From assembly GCA_025667525.1 (NCBI GenBank), contig CM046882.1, positions 526,840,618 to 526,904,617 of the forward strand: DNA of 64,000 nucleotides. Reading direction: 5' to 3'. The notes beneath the pieces were generated by a model. The model worked only from the letters and a program-made list of their open reading frames with translations. It searched no databases and was not told the DNA's origin. How positions within the stretch are numbered: position 1 is the stretch's first letter; every line of letters begins with the position of its first letter. The position numbers and the translations under genes are program-made. Below are positions 33,456 to 43,330 of the stretch, piece after piece. This DNA is from Glebionis coronaria. Lineage: Eukaryota; Streptophyta; Magnoliopsida; Asterales; Asteraceae.

Positions 33456-34700
33456 TCACTTTGTTAGGAGATAAAGAGGCATACAAGGAGAATTATTCCA
33501 TACTTCAGAGTGCAATTTCAAAATTTCCCTAGCTTTCTTCTTCAAGTGAGGAGCATAATCCACTTGAAGCACCAGACACAGTTTTGAAACGGCCCCAATT
33601 CTCATCATCTCAGCTACAACTTCATCTGTAGCTGAAAACCTTCCGATCAAGGATAGTATGTGAACAGCCCGATCATCGAACCATGGTGAAACCCTAAACA
33701 TTCTCTTAGACACCATTGCAATCCCCCCTGCATGACTTATAAATTGTGATCTCCCATCAGCGCATGAGCACAACTGAGCCAAGAGACTAAATACTAACTC
33801 GGACACATTCTTTTCGAGCCCATTCATCTCTAGCTCGACTAGTTCAAAAACCGCACCAGCTTCTACTATTTTCATACGATTTCTTCCCCATGGACAAACG
33901 TCGATTAATAGTTGTAGGGTTGCTTTCAGTGCTTGTGTTGATGTTCTTTTTCTCAACATGTTGACCGTTTGTTTAAAGAACTCAAACTTTAATCTTTCTA
34001 AAACACTTGTCGCAGAAACTTCAATGACCTTACTGAGCACCAAAATGGCTAGGGTCTGGACTTCACTAATTTCGTCATCTTTTATGAGAATGTTATCCGA
34101 TCCTAAAACCAATAATAAAGAATCAATGAACTCATGATCATCTTTAAATTTAGCTATATTTTTCTTCTCCGGGACGGTGAGCCATATAAGGTAGAGAATC
34201 CTGAGTGCCAGACCGAGGCCGGCAGGATTCCTAGTGCAATTTTCCTTAGATAACTTTGTTATCAAAGAAATCATCACACCCGTAGTGCCTGCTTCGGTTA
34301 GGAACATTCTATTCTTTTCATTCTCATTTGCAATCAAATGCAATGCGTCTAGCGAGACTGAATAAAGCTCGCTTGACTTCAAGTCACGAAGAAGTTTCAT
34401 GACATGGGATTTGCTTAAAAGTGGTTTTGGTGTCGGGATACGATCCACACCATAATTAGCATTTGCTACACACCATGCTTGTATGAGACGTCGAAGCGTG
34501 GTGTTTGGGGTCAAGCCGGAATCTTTTGACAATGGTTGTTTGGTTACGGGACACTGGACTTCGTCCGCGGTGGATAACCAGTACTCAATACCGCCCCGGT
34601 CGTACGTTATTCCCGTGACAGCCGTAACAGGGTCTTTCATGATTTGAAGTGAAATGGGACATATGAAGTAATTAGGTATTTCCACCATTTCATCTTCCAT
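33456..34700 (-). CDS. U-box E3 ubiquitin ligase with ARM repeats, PUB22/23/24 type (414 aa)
   Basis: Residues about 8-80 form a U-box: IPNYFICPISLQIMKDPVT, then GITYDRGGIEYWL, CPVTKQPL and LTPNTTLRRLIQAWC. This fold binds an E2 and directs ubiquitin transfer without zinc. Residues about 100-400 are helical ARM-like repeats (for example AGTTGVMISLI, LQLLIDVCPWGRNRM, EAGAVFELVELE) that would bind substrates. Length and absence of introns match Arabidopsis PUB22, PUB23 and PUB24, which restrain pattern-triggered immunity and drought responses (family knowledge; the exact orthologue is not decided). The start is chosen because the U-box normally begins within 10 residues of the N-terminus. The frame is intact with no odd residues, so it looks functional. 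It is the only host gene in the window. A TATAAAAT (minus strand) lies about 100 bp upstream, and several W-box cores lie at 34901-35019. Confidence 0.93.
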   Translation of the reverse strand: MEDEMVEIPNYFICPISLQIMKDPVTAVTGITYDRGGIEYWLSTADEVQCPVTKQPLSKDSGLTPNTTLRRLIQAWCVANANYGVDRIPTPKPLLSKSHVMKLLRDLKSSELYSVSLDALHLIANENEKNRMFLTEAGTTGVMISLITKLSKENCTRNPAGLGLALRILYLIWLTVPEKKNIAKFKDDHEFIDSLLLVLGSDNILIKDDEISEVQTLAILVLSKVIEVSATSVLERLKFEFFKQTVNMLRKRTSTQALKATLQLLIDVCPWGRNRMKIVEAGAVFELVELEMNGLEKNVSELVFSLLAQLCSCADGRSQFISHAGGIAMVSKRMFRVSPWFDDRAVHILSLIGRFSATDEVVAEMMRIGAVSKLCLVLQVDYAPHLKKKAREILKLHSEVWNNSPCMPLYLLTK

Positions 34701-34800
34701 TTCGTTTTGTGGATCCTGAAAACTAGGTTATGAGTTTGGTAGAGAGAAACAAAAGTTTGTTCCTATACACTAAGGTATGTTATGGTAAACTAAAAGGAAT

Positions 34801-35019
34801 ATTTTATAACCGTCCAGATATGTTTGAATTCAAATGAAAGAATACTGGCTGCAAGTAACGTTGGAAAATTTCTAAAAATACTATAGTTTATGTAAATATA
34901 GTCAAACCCTGATAAAAAAATTTATGAATCGTTGGTCAAAGATAAAATGTCAATATCAATATTAATAAGTCTTGGGTTGACATTTCAGCTCGATTAACTC
35001 CACTATGGTGGCTGGTCAA
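34801..35019 (-). promoter_or_regulatory. Putative promoter of the U-box gene: TATA box and W-box cluster
   Basis: TATAAAAT on the minus strand at 34801-34808. W-box cores TTGAC on the minus strand end at 34901, 34935, 34949 and 35015, and on the plus strand at 34977-34981. Three fit the strict TTGAC(C/T) form bound by WRKY factors. Five cores in about 120 bp exceeds chance expectation for a 5-mer on both strands. Confidence 0.5.
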
Positions 35020-35104
35020 ATACATAGGACGGAATATTTATCTATCTAACTTGTAATTTTGCAAGAAGTTCATGAAAGAGATGCGTCAATTTATTGATAC
35101 AAAA

Positions 35105-35361
35105 TGTTGGATTAAAATCTGTGATACAGATCAATGTTCTAACTTGAATCAAAATATACCAAATATAAATATATTAACATATTTTTGTCATCATGTTTTA
35201 GTTTTCCTATTTATACATATCTAAGCAGTGTGATGAATGGTACAATAGTTCTGTGAACCATTGTGTCGATTGGTAGTTTGTAACTGTTAATAATCGTCAC
35301 TTTGTAACTGCCATTATTTTCAGGGATTTGGGATTAGCCCAATGGGCTTAAATTAGGCTCA
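35105..35361 (-). repeat. Possible 3' LTR of the old copia element F
   Basis: On the minus strand a purine-rich tract (GGAGGGGAAAATAT, about 35362-35375) is followed by TGAGCCTAATTTAAGCCC and the sequence ends TAATCCAACA at 35105. The position, just after the RNase H C-terminus, is right for a 3' LTR. The 5' partner is outside the window, so the boundary is tentative. Confidence 0.45.
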
Positions 35362-35376
35362 ATATTTTCCCCTCCA

Positions 35377-35621
35377 ATCACAAATGTCGTCGTGTAGATC
35401 TCTTAGTCAATAAGTTGACTCATCGTGAGTAATATGATCTTTGGTAATGCCTTTGTGTGTATGCCAGTCTTTTGATATTCACCACTTATAAATTCTACTT
35501 GTATGTCATCTCTTTCAACGCATTCTCTAATGAAGTAGTACTTCGTGTCAATGTGTTAGCTTCTTCCAAGAAAAACTAAGTTCTTCATAAGCCGTATGGC
35601 TGATTTGTTGTCAATCAGTGT
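35377..35621 (-). pseudogene. Old copia element F: RNase H C-terminus
   Basis: The minus strand reads LIDNKSAIRLMKN, then HIDTKYYFIRECVERDDIQVEFISGEYQ, the standard end of copia RNase H, with a stop inside (after GRS). It joins the fragment at 53592 when element E and one AGTGT copy are removed; the two halves then read continuously through ...KITTLIDNKSAI. Confidence 0.85.
35617..35621. repeat. Left target duplication of element E (AGTGT)
   Basis: An identical AGTGT lies at 53592-53596 after the right LTR. Confidence 0.95.
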
Positions 35622-35939
35622 TGTAGAATATTGATAACCTATGAATCTATGAAGTGGGTTGATGTTTTCTAGAGAGAGAAACTAGAGAGAGAAAGTGAGA
35701 GAAACTATGTGTCTTTTTATTAAGTGGAACTAGAAAATGAACAACAACCAACCCCTTTCCAAGGAGGAAAGGGGTATTTATACTTCCAAGCCTTATGTGG
35801 ACTTGGGCCGGCCCATGACAAGCCCATGGGCCGGTTCTTACTTAACTAAATAAGTAACTCTAACTACGAGCTATTACAACATTAATAATATTGTGGAGTG
35901 ACCGATACTTCTAATATACGTAAAAACGTATTTCTAACA
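35622..35939 (-). repeat. 3' LTR of element E
   Basis: 318 bp. On the minus strand it starts TGTTAGAAATACG and ends TTCTACA. 315 of 318 positions match the 5' LTR. Confidence 0.96.
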
Positions 35940-38198
35940 ATCTCCCCCTAAGGGAGGTCACTCCACGTTACAAAGTTCTAAACCTAGCATACTATACTAA
36001 GTCTTCGTTCTTTAGCTCGTAGTCTTTTCTTCTTTCTTTTTGTTGTGAATATTTTGATTTGATCTTTTAGGCTTTGGCTTGAGAGCATTGTTCTTTTGGC
36101 CTTTCACGTGCGATCTTTGCCTTCTTGTGAATTTTGCCTCCTCGTGACTCCATGTTCCACACACTTATGTCTTTTTGTTGAATTGTCGAAAGCTTCAGAG
36201 TTTGTTACAGCGGAAGACTTCATCTTGTACTTTCTTGAATTTTTTGCTGAACTTTGATGAAGAAAGACATAAGCATGTGGGAACGACTTCTACAGGTACA
36301 CCGCAACACCACCGTCTTTAACTGGTACACAGCAACGCCACCGTCTTCAACAGGTACACAGCAACGCCACCGTCTTTAACAGGTACACAGCAACGACACG
36401 AATAAAATGGCTTTGAACATTTTATTCTAATTCGGTAGCATTTTACCTCCGGTCGGTGAAGACCGTTGGACGATATTAGATATCGTACCCGTGACGGATA
36501 GTTTCAATTAAGTAACTTCCTGACAGGATTTCGCGGGTAAACCCGTTCTCTTTATTCGACCGTCCAAAGCTGACTGCGAACATAAAGAGTGAATCACTTG
36601 GATAAATTATCCTTGTGATTTGAAGCCGTCAATTCATGAAACCTGGAACAAGTGAATTTCAATTAAGATTTTCACCATCGTTGCTTTCCAGTTATCACGA
36701 GCTCAATTCATAAAGAATCTTGCACGTCACCTACCAAGTGCTGTTTGATGTTAACACTAGAAGGATTTCCACTCGTCATTGTGATCAATAAAGAGTCACT
36801 CTGAGTGTTCTGGCAAGATCATATGATAATGCGTAGAGGCCTGGAACGAGTTTAAGTTCAATTAAGAATTAAACCACTGTTTCTTTCTAGTTTTTCACAA
36901 GATTGGTTCTAAAAGAACCGCACGTGTAACCTACCATGAGCTTGTTTGATGTTGGCTCAAGCAGGATTTCCATCTTCATTGTAATACTTGCGTATTACTC
37001 GGATGTTCTGGCAATATTACAAGAATACTGCGTAGGACTCATGAAAATCTCTTACTTTTCATAGTGTGTGAGAAAGCAAGGAATAAATGGAAAGTGTCCT
37101 AATGAGACTTTTGATGATCTCTTGGCTCTAGACTCGATTGTGCGTTTTGATTTAGTGAGCGATGGCTGGAGAGGAGTGCCACCTTTTCAATACCAGTCTA
37201 TTCGGAGTGAATAAACCAATAGATAACGTGTTGATCTCCGTGTGATTAAAACAAATACCTTTTGAGAGATATTTGAGTTAGCTGGGAAGGGTTGTGCATT
37301 GCATCACTGGGTCCATGATGTCTTTCTTCAATATCGAGAATCATTAACAAAAATGACCTCAATAGCATATGTATTGACCCGGTTTCTGCCTAAAGTTGTA
37401 AGGAGGGCTTCTTTCTTTACACCCTTTATCTTTACATTTCTTTTTCATTCTTCAACCCCTTTAGTACTTACCAATACGTCATCATCACTAGCACCTTGTT
37501 GTGATTGTTTCAGTGCTAGCATTAGTAATTAGTCGGTACTCAGCTACGTTCACATTCTTTCTCCATCTTTCCTAGGACTTCTAATTCTATCTAGGGAATT
37601 GTCCTTGGGAAGATTCCATCGGCTCTGATGAATCATTGGACTAAACCTATTCCTACCACCCTTTTGTCACCACATTCGTCGTGAATTAAGCGTGTTTTGG
37701 GAAGGAATTGCCACCATGAAAAATCATTGAAAATCACCTAAAGTACTTGTGATATTGAAATCAAAAGTTTCGTACCTTAGGTGTTTTTGATCAAAAACGC
37801 TCCCCCTTAACACGTGCTTTACACATATTAAGTTGGATTATCGTTAAGTCTTTTTCATCTTTTAGCCAAGTATCACTTAAGTCTCCTTAATCCCATTTTC
37901 TCCCCTTATCCAAAATGTTAACCATTAATATTTGGGATATTGAATGGATTAACCAGTCTTTGGGTAAAAATGAAATCGATGTTTGGCCATAGAACATGTT
38001 AATGCTCCCCCTTAAGTTAATAAGGGATAGTTGTAGTGCATTAGTATGATATATTTTGAAAGATTTAGAATCTCGTGAGAAATTCTTGAAAAATTATCAT
38101 ACCTTAACACTACATCAAGCCGCAAAAGCACAATATTCACAAATTTACATATTCACAATTAAAGACCAATATAAAGTGGACCTGAAATGTACGACCCA
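35940..38198 (-). other. Non-coding 3' tail of element E
   Basis: The polypurine tract is at 35940-35957. The tail is collinear with the tails of A (about 360-2600) and D. It contains a private minisatellite of about 33 bp (36290-36400: repeats of ACAGGTACACAGCAACGCCA), present as one diverged unit in A and D. No gene was seen; the 77-codon plus-strand frame at 37299-37532 is in a conserved non-coding block and is not credible. Confidence 0.75.
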
Positions 38199-38606
38199 TT
38201 AGATGGCTCGTTGCAGTAACTTGTGGTGCACTCCATATGGTCTACCACCAACGAATCTCTCTAAGCTCCTCATCAATCTACGTTCACGGAGCTTTTGATC
38301 AATCTTCTTGATCACATACTTCGCCATTTGACGGTGACCCTGATGCCAATCCTCAGTCATCTCTGGTAAAGACCCACCCGAGTTAAGATGCTCCAATTTT
38401 CCTCTGACGAGAATGAGAGTCCCATCACTATACTTATAAAGCTCACCCACCCTCATAAACTTCATTAACCCTCGACTGTTCAAGTAGAAAATGCCGCAAT
38501 TCAGGACAGAAATGCCGGTGTAGGGACATCTATCTACATGTTGAGGTAACACTTGATTCACTGGACGGGTTAGGTTAAGCTTCCTTTGGTAGCTTTCGAC
38601 TCCCAG
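38199..38606 (-). pseudogene. C-terminal extension of the third ORF of element E, beyond an in-frame TAG
   Basis: In the same frame as the 1185-codon ORF and separated from it by one TAG (38607-38609), the sequence reads LGVESYQRKLNLTRP and continues through LMKFMRVGELYKYSDGTL to LMRSLERFVGGRPYG. I recall related Asteraceae proteins in which EDLQLGVESYQ is continuous, so the TAG most likely replaced a CAG. The next in-frame ATG is at 38561. Confidence 0.75.
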
Positions 38607-41600
38607 CTAAAGATCTTCAACTCGTTTCTTGATAACAACGCTTCGTGTGAACATACGAAGTGCTGTATTCAAGGCAATGATGTCTTCACGAGGAATATGT
38701 GTGAGTTGATCCCGGGTCATCATAAGCAACATATCTTCAATATCCTCAAGGCGAATGATAGAAAAATCTCCCTGCTGGATTATGTATTCTCTGTCATCCT
38801 CCCTTTTTAGTCGAATCTCCGTTACATGATAATAGCCATTCTTGGCTTCAGTTTTCAGCCCTAAAATACTGGAGATGCGGATATCGGATCTAACGTTGCT
38901 TCCTGAATTGGCTAAGCAGCAACCCCTGTACGCCCTTCGAACTCGTTCGTCCCAGTGTGATGCACCTATGACAGCATACATATCATAATTACGATTTACC
39001 TTTGGGACCCAGAGTCGGTTTACCTTTTCCTCGATAAAGGGTATTGTCCCCCAGTTGGCAGCTTTCAGCAAGGTCAGGGAGGTTGCGTACTTTGATGACC
39101 CCTTCAGAAGATACACAAGATCATTGGTGACGAAGAAGTCAAGAGCAATCTGATTATCTTGAGAAGGATCAAGTGGAGGTGGAGCTCTTTCTGAATCATG
39201 AAGACCTGGCCGTTGAACGGTATTCAGAGCTTTCAGGATCTCATCAGCATAATACTCGAACTCCATTCGGGTTAACCTGGTTTTGGCGCGAAGTCTTTTA
39301 TCCTTTAATGCTCTCTTCACCAAAGACGGAGTAACCGAAGTCTTATACTCGTGAGCCAGAAATGCGCACAAGTCAATCGGACTGCGGATACGGAGATATA
39401 AAACATCTCGGTCAGCGTCTGTGATTGGATCATATTGCGTCGCTGCCGTGATCCAAGCCTGTGGCGGTGCAGTCTCGTCAATCTCCAACGTGTCTGCCCA
39501 GTCCCGTGTGCTTGATTCAGGAACAGTAGATTGTGGTTCTTGTTGTAGAGGAGTGGAAACGTGAACATCTGCTGGTTCTGATTCAGGCATCTCGTCAGTG
39601 TCATGAACGGGTGAGTGTTGTGCAGCTTCAGGTTCAGTTACCGATTCTACAATCACAGGAGCAACAACAACAGAACTAACAAGGTTAGTGGTAACAGGTA
39701 TAGACACAGCAATAGATGTACCAGGAATTGATGACGCCGTAGTAGCATTCACATCGTGGCGCCACTTGGATCGTCTTGATTCCGTTGAGGAAGATTTTTC
39801 CTTTGCCGCTGCATCTTTCTTGGACTTGGTTCCAGACTTAGCAGGTTTCTTTGAGCTGGCAACCTTATCCCCCTTTTTAGGCTGTTTACCCCCATTATCA
39901 TCCTCATCGCTATCCTCGTTGCTCCCCTTAGCACTCTTCTCATTACCATCACCACCATCATCACCATCATCATCATCATCATCATCATCCTCATCATCAT
40001 CACCATCATCATCATCGTCATCGTCATCATCCTTTTCTTCTTCTTCTTCTTCACCTTCTTCTTCACCAGTACCCTCTTCTTCTTCACTTTCTTCCCTTTC
40101 TTCCTCAGGCAGAATGTGGTATGGTACCACACTTCCAAACGTTTTAAATAACCTATCATCCTCCATGATAGCGTCATTCAGGGATTTGTAAAGAGCCCGT
40201 TGAATCCTAGATTTATCAAACGATCCAAGTTCCCTCATACGAGCTTTGAGGATCTTCTTTAATTCAAAATCCGTCAAGTCATAAGCAATTTTGTAGGCGG
40301 ATTCAGAAGGATTGGATGACTTGATCATCAAATTATCAGCCGCGAGTGTCTTCAACTCATCACGCAGTTTTGGCATAATAGATTCAACGGATTCTTTTAC
40401 TCTCTCTTCAACAGAAGCTTCAAGTGCTTCTTTCTGCTCCTTGTATTTATCCCTCATCGCTTGAAGTCTAGTGATACGTGCAGCATGCTTATCAGCCTCA
40501 GCCTGCTTAACCTGAGCTAGTTCTTCTGCATGAGCTTTTCGAGTCAACTCCATCTCTGCAGCGAACTTAGCAAGCATCTCTTCTTGTGCTTTCTTAGATG
40601 CTTCTTCACTTTGAACTCGTCTATGTAGCTCTTGGCGAAGTTCATCCATCTCTCTTTTGTGATTATCCGTATGTTTATCCAACATTTTGGCCATTACCAA
40701 TGCAGCCATTGTAGACGTTGCAGAGCTGCTATGGGTTGATTGAAGAGGCTCGGTTGTGACCACAGCACTGAGAATAGGAGTTATTGGAGGTGGAAGGAAT
40801 GGTGTTGAAGCCGGTCTGGTTGGTAAGGGTTGTATTGGTGGAGGTTGAGTTGCTAAGGGTTGAGTTACTAACGGTTGAGTAGACACCATGATTGTAGGAG
40901 CACCGGACTCCTTTTCAACACTTGCTGAAACAGGAATTGATGTCTCCTTCGAAGTAGAATACCGTTCAGGTGACCCAAACTCATCAATATCCTCTGGCTC
41001 CTCGTACTCTTCTTCAATATTTATCCTTGCACCTGAACCACTACCGCCCGTATCTTTCCTACTCCTTTCAATAGCTATCTTCATCATTTTTCTCTCCGCC
41101 TTGTCAAGAGTAGGATCAACAACATCTTCTTCGTCACGTAGAACTAACTCATCAGCCTTACCCTTTCCCTTCTTAACCTCAGTCTTCTTCTTCTTGGTTT
41201 CGGGTTCAGGTAAAGCAGCTGGTTGCTTGCGTTTACCTTTACTCTTGACCGTAGTAGACGAGTCTTCTCCAGTCTGAAGGCTTGCTTTTAGCTTCTTGAT
41301 TTCTAGCAGCAGTAGTTTGTAATCAGCAGAACCTTTAATTTTATCCGTCAGAAGATAATCGGGAATAGGACCAGGAATCACACCACCAGATGGTCCTTCA
41401 TGCCTTAGATCTACAGTATGATTAGCTTCTTCGGTGTGATGACGACTTGCTGCACGCCTATCAATAGTAACATCATTCTTCATACAATAATTGATGATAA
41501 GCTTGATAAACCGAGGGTAAGCAAAGAAATTAGTCTTCAGCTTCTTGTTTTGGAAGAGTTGAAATGTGAATTCTTCCCATAACAACAATGCATAATCTGC

Positions 41601-42164
41601 ATTTGCGCCTTTATACATTCCATGGAAGATGTTCATAATAGGACTGCGCAAAGCATCATGCCCACTTGTTTTCGGTGTAAGACATCTACTGAGAATACCC
41701 AACATTGCTCTCCAAGGTTGTCCTACTTTAGCAGTGGTAAACTCAGACGCAACTCGTATGTCAGGACATCCAAGAGCATCGAACAGCTCCATCAGTTCGT
41801 CTTTGGTAGGATCCTTTGAAAATGACATACCTTTGGGTGTATCCTGAATGCCAAATATCTTACGGAAGTCTGAAACCTTAAGTGTCTGCTGCTTGTTGTC
41901 GAGAGTGAAAGTGATCTTGTTTGAAGTGATTTCCTTGGTAGCCCAGAACTCATACATATAATCATAAGGCACCGAGGCAGTACTCCTTAAAGCATTCTTG
42001 AAATGAGATTGATCAAGAATTGTTATGGCGACTTTGAAACCATGGTGAGTGGATTTTGAGACTTGCTTCAGCCGGTAATTGTTTGGTATGAACTTGAGGG
42101 TTCGTGCTTCGGCAATAGCTGCTGCTCTAGAGTCTTGGATAGCTTGTACTGTTGGATTAGTCAT
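38607..42164 (-). CDS. Third ORF of element E (1185 aa), downstream of pol
   Basis: It sits where SIRE-type elements carry an env-like ORF, but it does not look like an envelope: I see no signal peptide or membrane segment. Residues 1-250 are a folded domain including YEFWATKEI, LKVSDFRKIFGI and YPRFIKLIINYC. 300-340 are Lys-rich (KKKKTEVKKGKGK, nuclear-signal-like). 420-480 are Pro/Thr-rich. 490-620 are a strong coiled coil. 687-755 are almost pure Asp/Glu/Gly with DDDDDDDDD runs. 757-800 are Lys/Ser-rich. About 960-1185 is a second folded domain containing NRLWVPKVNRNYDMYAVIGASHWDERVRRAYRG and FSIIRLEDIEDMLLM. I recall the two end domains as a recurrent family in Asteraceae copia elements, usually 'hypothetical protein'. 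Its function is unknown to me. It may have its own promoter and intron (see 42165-43330). Confidence 0.85.
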   Translation of the reverse strand: MTNPTVQAIQDSRAAAIAEARTLKFIPNNYRLKQVSKSTHHGFKVAITILDQSHFKNALRSTASVPYDYMYEFWATKEITSNKITFTLDNKQQTLKVSDFRKIFGIQDTPKGMSFSKDPTKDELMELFDALGCPDIRVASEFTTAKVGQPWRAMLGILSRCLTPKTSGHDALRSPIMNIFHGMYKGANADYALLLWEEFTFQLFQNKKLKTNFFAYPRFIKLIINYCMKNDVTIDRRAASRHHTEEANHTVDLRHEGPSGGVIPGPIPDYLLTDKIKGSADYKLLLLEIKKLKASLQTGEDSSTTVKSKGKRKQPAALPEPETKKKKTEVKKGKGKADELVLRDEEDVVDPTLDKAERKMMKIAIERSRKDTGGSGSGARINIEEEYEEPEDIDEFGSPERYSTSKETSIPVSASVEKESGAPTIMVSTQPLVTQPLATQPPPIQPLPTRPASTPFLPPPITPILSAVVTTEPLQSTHSSSATSTMAALVMAKMLDKHTDNHKREMDELRQELHRRVQSEEASKKAQEEMLAKFAAEMELTRKAHAEELAQVKQAEADKHAARITRLQAMRDKYKEQKEALEASVEERVKESVESIMPKLRDELKTLAADNLMIKSSNPSESAYKIAYDLTDFELKKILKARMRELGSFDKSRIQRALYKSLNDAIMEDDRLFKTFGSVVPYHILPEEEREESEEEEGTGEEEGEEEEEEKDDDDDDDDDGDDDEDDDDDDDDGDDGGDGNEKSAKGSNEDSDEDDNGGKQPKKGDKVASSKKPAKSGTKSKKDAAAKEKSSSTESRRSKWRHDVNATTASSIPGTSIAVSIPVTTNLVSSVVVAPVIVESVTEPEAAQHSPVHDTDEMPESEPADVHVSTPLQQEPQSTVPESSTRDWADTLEIDETAPPQAWITAATQYDPITDADRDVLYLRIRSPIDLCAFLAHEYKTSVTPSLVKRALKDKRLRAKTRLTRMEFEYYADEILKALNTVQRPGLHDSERAPPPLDPSQDNQIALDFFVTNDLVYLLKGSSKYATSLTLLKAANWGTIPFIEEKVNRLWVPKVNRNYDMYAVIGASHWDERVRRAYRGCCLANSGSNVRSDIRISSILGLKTEAKNGYYHVTEIRLKREDDREYIIQQGDFSIIRLEDIEDMLLMMTRDQLTHIPREDIIALNTALRMFTRSVVIKKRVEDL

Positions 42165-43330
42165 TGTATCTGCTTAAGATAAGACATGAAAGGTTGATGC
42201 GCAAAAATATATGTATCATTATTACTTCTAAGCATAACACATTTCATAACATAATTCAACAAGTACATATAACAGGCAAATACTATCAATCAAATAATCC
42301 TTCATCCGGAACTTTCCTTCATTCGAAACATCTTCATTCGGAAGTTCGTCATTCGGAACTTCTTCATTCGGAAGTTCTTCATTCGGAACTTCTTCATTCG
42401 GAACTTCTTCATTCGGAACTTCTTCATTCGGAAGTTCTTCATTCGGAACTTCTTCATTCGGAAGTTCTTCATTCGGAACTTCTTCATTCGGAACTTCTTC
42501 ATTCGGAAGTTCTTCATTCGGAACTTCTTCAGTCGGAAGTTCTTCATTCGGAACTTCCTTCATTCGGAAGTTCTTCATTCGGAACTTCTTCATTCGGAAG
42601 TTCTTCATTCGGAACTTCCTTCATTCGGAAGTCCTTCATTCGGAACTTCCTTCATTCGGAACTTCCTTCATTCGGAACTTCCTTCATTCGGAACTTCCTT
42701 CATTCGGAAGTCCTTCATTCGGAACTTCCTTCATTCGGAAGTTCTTCATTCGGAACTTCTTCATTCGGAAGTTCTTCATTTGGAACTTCCTTCATTCGGA
42801 AGTCCTTCATTCGGAACTTCCTTCATTCGGAAGTCCTTCATTCAGAACTTCCTTCATTCGGAAGTTTTTTCAGAAAATTCCTTCATTCGGAAGTTGATAT
42901 CCATGTTCATCCGGAACTTAACAAACGCAGCTATGAAAGATTAATCTAGTCGCATTTAGTGAGTTCTAAAGCAATCTAAGGCAACAAATCATCTTCGAAT
43001 GGTATTCCGAGCAAAACCCATCAAAAACCCCTAATCAATTAACCCTAATTTAAGCATACGAACCCTAATTGGATAATCTTGCTTATGCGAGTTAATTAAC
43101 AGGATTTCAATGATTTAACGAATTAATGATTCAAATGATTGATGTTTGTACCTTTTGGAACGGATGAAACAGATTAGATTGATTGAAACGAGAGTTTTTA
43201 GAGCTTGTATGTGTGTTTCAATGGCGGCAAAATGAAAATGAAACAGTGAAGAAGAAAATAATACGCAAGGGGGGTTTTGGTTGACTAGGTCAAAAATTTT
43301 TGCAACTTTCTCAACTTGTCACTTTTAACC
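42165..43330 (-). promoter_or_regulatory. Promoter-like, apparently spliced leader of the third ORF of element E
   Basis: Read on the minus strand: a W-box palindrome TTGACCTAGTCAA (43281-43293), a weak TATTATTT (about 43255), a pyrimidine-rich UTR-like stretch, a good donor CCAAAAG|GTACAA (exon end 43152), then after 982 bases an acceptor CTTAAGCAG (ending 42170) five bases before the ATG at 42164. The intron would contain the whole 42300-42918 minisatellite. This is a plausible plant gene start inside the element; splicing is inferred, not shown. Confidence 0.5.
42300..42918 (-). repeat. Minisatellite with GTTCCGAATGAA core upstream of the third ORF
   Basis: About 38 repeats of 15-17 bp, CTTCATTCGGAA(C/G)TT on the plus strand, with occasional TTCATCCGGAA variants at both edges. 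All long open frames across it are translations of the repeat. It is located 140 bp upstream of the ATG of the third ORF. Confidence 0.93.

Noticed and set aside
39688..40191. Ser-rich plus-strand frame and Met/Lys-rich minus frame over the acidic block of the third ORF
   Set aside because: They are out-of-frame shadows of the GAT/GAA codon runs in the real minus-strand ORF.
38607..42164. Third ORF as a retroviral-type envelope
   Set aside because: No signal peptide, membrane segment or cleavage-site pattern can be seen. The protein is coiled-coil and acidic instead.
42300..42918. CRISPR-like regular repeats
   Set aside because: Units are contiguous 15-17 bp tandem repeats without unique spacers, in plant retroelement DNA.
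42164..42949. Long open frames on both strands across 42228-42949 and across 52430-53105
   Set aside because: They are translations of the 16-19 bp minisatellites, whose units rarely contain stops. No independent coding signal.
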